A DNA stretch of 7,606 bases from Marinilabilia sp. UBA5340 (GTDB taxonomy: Bacteria; Bacteroidota; Bacteroidia; Bacteroidales; Marinilabiliaceae): NCBI GenBank assembly GCA_002411085.1, contig DHQK01000289.1, positions 1-7,606 of the forward strand, given 5' to 3'. How positions within the stretch are numbered: the stretch's first letter is position 1; each line of letters begins with the position of its first letter. Position numbers and translations under genes: made by a program. The notes beneath the pieces were generated by a model. The model was not told where the DNA came from, did not search any database, and saw nothing but the letters and a program-made list of their open reading frames with translations. This document shows positions 4,917-7,606 of the stretch, piece after piece.

Positions 4917-6512
4917 ATGAAAAATCTATTCACTTTTATTGCTCTTTTGGCAATAATCCCGGCCTTTTCGCAACAGAAAAATCCAAATCCATGGGTCATG
5001 GCTCCGGATACGAGTATTGAAGTCACTTACAAAAACCCGGTAATTCCAGGATTTTATCCCGACCCCAGTGTATGCAGAGTGGATGATGACTACTATCTGG
5101 TGAACAGCACTTTTGAATATTTTCCGGGGGTTCCGGTATTTCACAGCAAAGACCTTATCAACTGGAAACAAATCGGACACTGCATCGAGAGAGAAGGACA
5201 AATAAATGGAGAGATCAATATCTTCGCCCCTACTATCAGGCATCACGAAGGCACTTTCTATATGATTACCACCAACGTTACTCATGGCGGCAATTTTTTT
5301 GTAACAGCCAAGGATCCTGCCGGTCCCTGGAGTGATGCTATTTGGGTGGACATGCCCGAAATTGATCCAGACCTGTTCTTCGATGAAGATGGCAAAGCTT
5401 ATGTAATTACTTCAAAATTTGAGCTTGCAGAAATTGATATTGAAACAGGCAAACTTGTAAGTGAACGTCACAAAATTTGGAACTCAACCGGAGGCCGATA
5501 TCCCGAAGCACCTCATATCTATAAAAAAGACGGTTTTTACTACCTGATGGCTGCAGAAGGAGGAACTGAAGAGGCCCACATGGTGACTATTGCCCGGAGC
5601 CACAATATCTGGGGCCCTTACATCGACAATCCGGCCAATCCCATAGCCACTCATGTGAATCATGCCGGAATGGGAAAACCTATTCAGGGAATAGGTCATG
5701 CAGACATCATCCAGGCCCACGATGACAGTTGGTGGATGGTACTTCATGGGTATCGAAGTGTAACAGGTTATCCTCCCCACCATATCCTGGGACGTGAGAC
5801 CTGCCTGGTTCCTGTTAGCTGGCCGCAGGGCGGATGGCCGGTAGTCAATGGTAACGGTTCGGTCAATGTGGAAATGAGGCACCAAACTTTGCCTTTGGTT
5901 CCTGTGAAAGAGAAATCAGGTCGCACAGATTTTGACTTCCCGAAACCGGGACTGGACTGGAACTACATTCAACCACCCCAACAGGATAACTTTCTGTTCG
6001 ATGCCAAAGAGGGCCATCTTATAATTACAGGCTCCGAACTACAAATCGGAGAAAAAGGCAATCCCTCATTTATTGGTCGCAGGCTCACCGATATTCAATT
6101 TTCGGCCACCACCAGATTGCTATTTGATCCGAAAAAGGCAAACGAAGAAGCAGGTATGACTCTGGTCAACAATGGCTCGCATTTCGACATCATGATACAA
6201 AAGGAAAATGAGAAGCGACTATTGATTGTAAAACTTCAGTTTGGACAAACCATATATCGATCAACGCCTGTAGAATTATCCCCTGGTTATGTTGACCTCA
6301 AAATTGAAGGTAACGGACCGGAATTTATATTCTCTTATGCCCAGAAAGGAAACGATTTTAAAACGATCGAAAAAGCAGATGCCAGATTTATCAGTACCCA
6401 AACGGTAGGTTGGTTTACCGGGGTCTGTGTGGGGCTTTATGCTACAGGCAACGGACAAAGATCTGAAACCACGGCAGTTTATGACTGGTTTGAATACAAG
6501 GGAATTGAATAG
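4917..6512 (+). CDS. GH43 beta-xylosidase / alpha-L-arabinofuranosidase with C-terminal GH43_C2 domain
   Basis: A secreted glycoside hydrolase of 531 residues that should release xylose or arabinose from xylan-derived chains by inversion. Residues 1-18 are a signal peptide (MKNLFTF, hydrophobic core, PAFS before Q19), giving a periplasmic or exported enzyme. The five-bladed propeller (about 39-325) opens with NPVIPGFYPDPS, in which D49 is the expected general base. D150 in EIDPDLFFDEDG fits the pKa-modulating aspartate and E197 in YPEAPHIYK the general acid, so the active site is complete. FEYFPGVPVFHSKDLINW and FAPTIRHHEGTFYMITTN are typical of the subfamily 12-like group (tentative). Residues about 350-529 form the concanavalin-like GH43_C2 domain, with FIGRRLTD, EEAGMTL, GWFTGVCVGLYA and the closing YDWFEYKG. 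An in-frame TTG at 4788 would add 43 residues ahead of the signal peptide and is rejected. The next gene is a GH5 surface enzyme, which supports a hemicellulose role. Confidence 0.95.
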   Translation: MKNLFTFIALLAIIPAFSQQKNPNPWVMAPDTSIEVTYKNPVIPGFYPDPSVCRVDDDYYLVNSTFEYFPGVPVFHSKDLINWKQIGHCIEREGQINGEINIFAPTIRHHEGTFYMITTNVTHGGNFFVTAKDPAGPWSDAIWVDMPEIDPDLFFDEDGKAYVITSKFELAEIDIETGKLVSERHKIWNSTGGRYPEAPHIYKKDGFYYLMAAEGGTEEAHMVTIARSHNIWGPYIDNPANPIATHVNHAGMGKPIQGIGHADIIQAHDDSWWMVLHGYRSVTGYPPHHILGRETCLVPVSWPQGGWPVVNGNGSVNVEMRHQTLPLVPVKEKSGRTDFDFPKPGLDWNYIQPPQQDNFLFDAKEGHLIITGSELQIGEKGNPSFIGRRLTDIQFSATTRLLFDPKKANEEAGMTLVNNGSHFDIMIQKENEKRLLIVKLQFGQTIYRSTPVELSPGYVDLKIEGNGPEFIFSYAQKGNDFKTIEKADARFISTQTVGWFTGVCVGLYATGNGQRSETTAVYDWFEYKGIE

Positions 6513-6857
6513 CGATTTCTTTCACAAAATACTTTACAAGTCACTTTTTTTAACTGTTTAAATTTTACACAGAGAATAAAATCACAGTTCTTATATGCTG
6601 TCTTTCGATCACATAGCATTGCACGCATTGTGAGCATACCAATTGAGTAATCCCAAAGAGAAAACAGAATAATTTCCCTCTGTGACGCTCTGTGATACCT
6701 CCGTAATACTCTGTGTAACTAAAACATATTAAACAAGGATTTATTTCTTTTTTATTTTATATTACACCACTAGCCCAACGGGGCTTTGCTGAAAATGATT
6801 TCACTTAGATCCACAGAGAAAACAAAGAGATACTCGGAGCCAAAAACTTTACCTGTC
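6513..6857. other. 345-bp spacer between the two glycoside hydrolase genes
   Basis: No gene is seen. Forty bases after the GH43 stop, AACTGT (6552-6557) and ATTTTA (6562-6567) can pair with TAAAAT (6577-6582) and ACAGTT (6584-6589), an interrupted 12-bp hairpin without a T tract. Then comes the CTCTGTG repeat element (6565-6718). A short hairpin AGCCC-AACG-GGGCT (6772-6785) followed by TT resembles a weak terminator; a T-rich run precedes it. Another CACAGAG copy is at 6812-6818. No good TAnnTTTG promoter for the GH5 gene was found, so its transcription start is unresolved. Confidence 0.55.
6565..6718. repeat. CTCTGTG repeat element bounded by a 10-bp inverted repeat
   Basis: TTACACAGAG (6565-6574) and CTCTGTGTAA (6709-6718) are exact reverse complements and bracket 134 bases. 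Near the right end, CTCTGTGA occurs at 6678 and 6688, a variant CTCCGTAA at 6699 and CTCTGTGT at 6709, a period of 10-11 bases. Inside, TATGCT (6594-6599) and AGCATA (6633-6638) form a further inverted pair. Similar CTCTGTG runs are common in intergenic DNA of Bacteroidota and other bacteria. No target-site duplication or coding capacity was seen. Confidence 0.6.
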
Positions 6858-7606
6858 ATGAAAAAATCTATATCCCAAATTCGCATCACAGCAGCCATAT
6901 TATTTACAATCGTAGGGTTAACGTCATTGATGGCCTGCTCCGATGACAACTCTACAAGCACAACCCCGGAAATAACTCTTTCTGGTACCGAATTTCTTTT
7001 CCCTTACGGAGGGGGCACTGAAACATTAACCATTGAAACAAACATTCATTTGGAGTTAAACAACACTGATGCTGACTGGTGCACGGTAACCCGGGACAAA
7101 GCAGAAACGGATGATATGATGCAATACACCATTACCGCAACAGCCAACACAAATACTGACAGCCGTTGGACTAGCATCACCCTTCTTGGAGCGGATTATG
7201 TTCGTGACATCAAAATAATACAAGCCGGAGCAGAACCATCATTGGAAGATGAAGAAGAAACAGACATTGTAGAAGCAGATGCCAGCCCGATCATCAAAAA
7301 ACTGGGGTTGGGATGGAATCTGGGCAACCAGCTCGACGCCCATAGCAACGGTCTTTCCAATGAAACCATCTGGGGAAATGACAAAACAACGCAGGAAGCA
7401 TTTGACAAGATTGCTGAAGCAGGTATTCATTCGGTTCGGATTCCCGTAACCTGGCTGGGACATATTGGCGAAGCTCCAGATTACACCATCGAAGAGAGCT
7501 GGCTCAACAGAGTGGCTGAGGTCGTTGGATATGCCGAAAATGCAGGTCTCAACGCCATTGTCAATATCCATCACGACGGGGCTGACAGTCATTACTGGCT
7601 CGACAT
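6858..7606 (+). CDS. BACON-GH5 (subfamily 4-like) endo-beta-glucanase/xyloglucanase lipoprotein, 3' partial
   Basis: The first 249 residues of a cell-surface polysaccharide endo-hydrolase; the gene runs off the window. The start ATG at 6858 gives a lipoprotein signal with hydrophobic core and lipobox LMAC (cysteine 27). The following SDDNSTS is the acidic export-type signal that places Bacteroidota lipoproteins on the outer surface. Residues about 38-124 form a BACON domain (GGGTETLTI, DADWCTV, and the final IKIIQAG), usually a spacer or carbohydrate-contact module. An acidic linker (126-141, EDEEET) leads to the GH5 barrel: GLGWNLGNQLDA (150-161), WGNDKTT (172-178), AGIHSVRIPVTW (188-199), PDYTIEESWLNRV (207-219) and NIHHDG (236-241), all closest to GH5 subfamily 4. 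Both catalytic glutamates lie beyond the window, so activity cannot be confirmed. Substrate could be xyloglucan, mixed-linkage glucan, cellulose or glucomannan. The preceding GH43 gene is on the same strand. Confidence 0.93.
   Translation, partial: MKKSISQIRITAAILFTIVGLTSLMACSDDNSTSTTPEITLSGTEFLFPYGGGTETLTIETNIHLELNNTDADWCTVTRDKAETDDMMQYTITATANTNTDSRWTSITLLGADYVRDIKIIQAGAEPSLEDEEETDIVEADASPIIKKLGLGWNLGNQLDAHSNGLSNETIWGNDKTTQEAFDKIAEAGIHSVRIPVTWLGHIGEAPDYTIEESWLNRVAEVVGYAENAGLNAIVNIHHDGADSHYWLD

Noticed and set aside
5484..5885. 133-residue open frame on the minus strand inside the GH43 gene
   Set aside because: Antisense shadow of conserved catalytic-domain sequence with no domain signature.
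7239..7592. 117-residue open frame on the minus strand inside the GH5 gene
   Set aside because: The plus strand encodes unmistakable GH5 motifs across the same bases.

Overview
The window looks like a chromosomal segment of a free-living or environmental member of Bacteroidota (Bacteroidia-like). The reasons are A-rich leaders without Shine-Dalgarno sites, a TAnnTTTG-type -7 promoter element, a BACON-domain GH5 lipoprotein with an acidic SDDN sequence after its lipid-anchor cysteine (the Bacteroidota surface-export type), and palindromic and CTCTGTG-type spacer repeats of a kind familiar from that phylum. The exact genus cannot be read from the sequence.

Layout. Positions 1-3410 (+ strand) hold three genes in the same direction. 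Two are tandem paralogues of the DUF438 / hemerythrin-like HHE / PAS architecture (130-1320 and 1584-2819), and the third is a small DUF1858-DUF2249 protein (2883-3410). They probably form one functional unit concerned with metal-dependent sensing or handling of oxygen, nitric oxide or redox stress; that role is inferred from family associations. The spacers carry a degenerate 7-bp repeat tract (1361-1471) and a 20-bp perfect palindrome (2825-2844).

Positions 3442-4613 hold two minus-strand genes: a family 4 Fe-S uracil-DNA glycosylase (3551-4144), convergent with the DUF1858 gene across a 75-bp imperfect inverted repeat, and a small DUF5320 protein (4278-4613) followed by a hairpin terminator. 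A divergent spacer of about 300 bp (4614-4916) has two operator-like palindromes.

Positions 4917-7606 (+ strand) are carbohydrate-degrading: a secreted GH43 beta-xylosidase/arabinofuranosidase (4917-6512) and, after a repeat-bearing spacer, the first 249 residues of a BACON-GH5 surface lipoprotein cut by the window end (6858-7606). The GH5 would cut hemicellulose or beta-glucan outside the cell and the GH43 would trim side chains or oligomers in the periplasm. No SusC/SusD pair or regulator is visible here.

The most interesting part is the paralogue pair. The upstream copy has lost three conserved Cys/His positions (C68, H71, H91 in the downstream copy) while keeping the rest of the HHE and PAS motifs, suggesting a division of labour between an intact and a modified metal-binding protein. 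No CRISPR array, tRNA, rRNA or transposase gene was seen.
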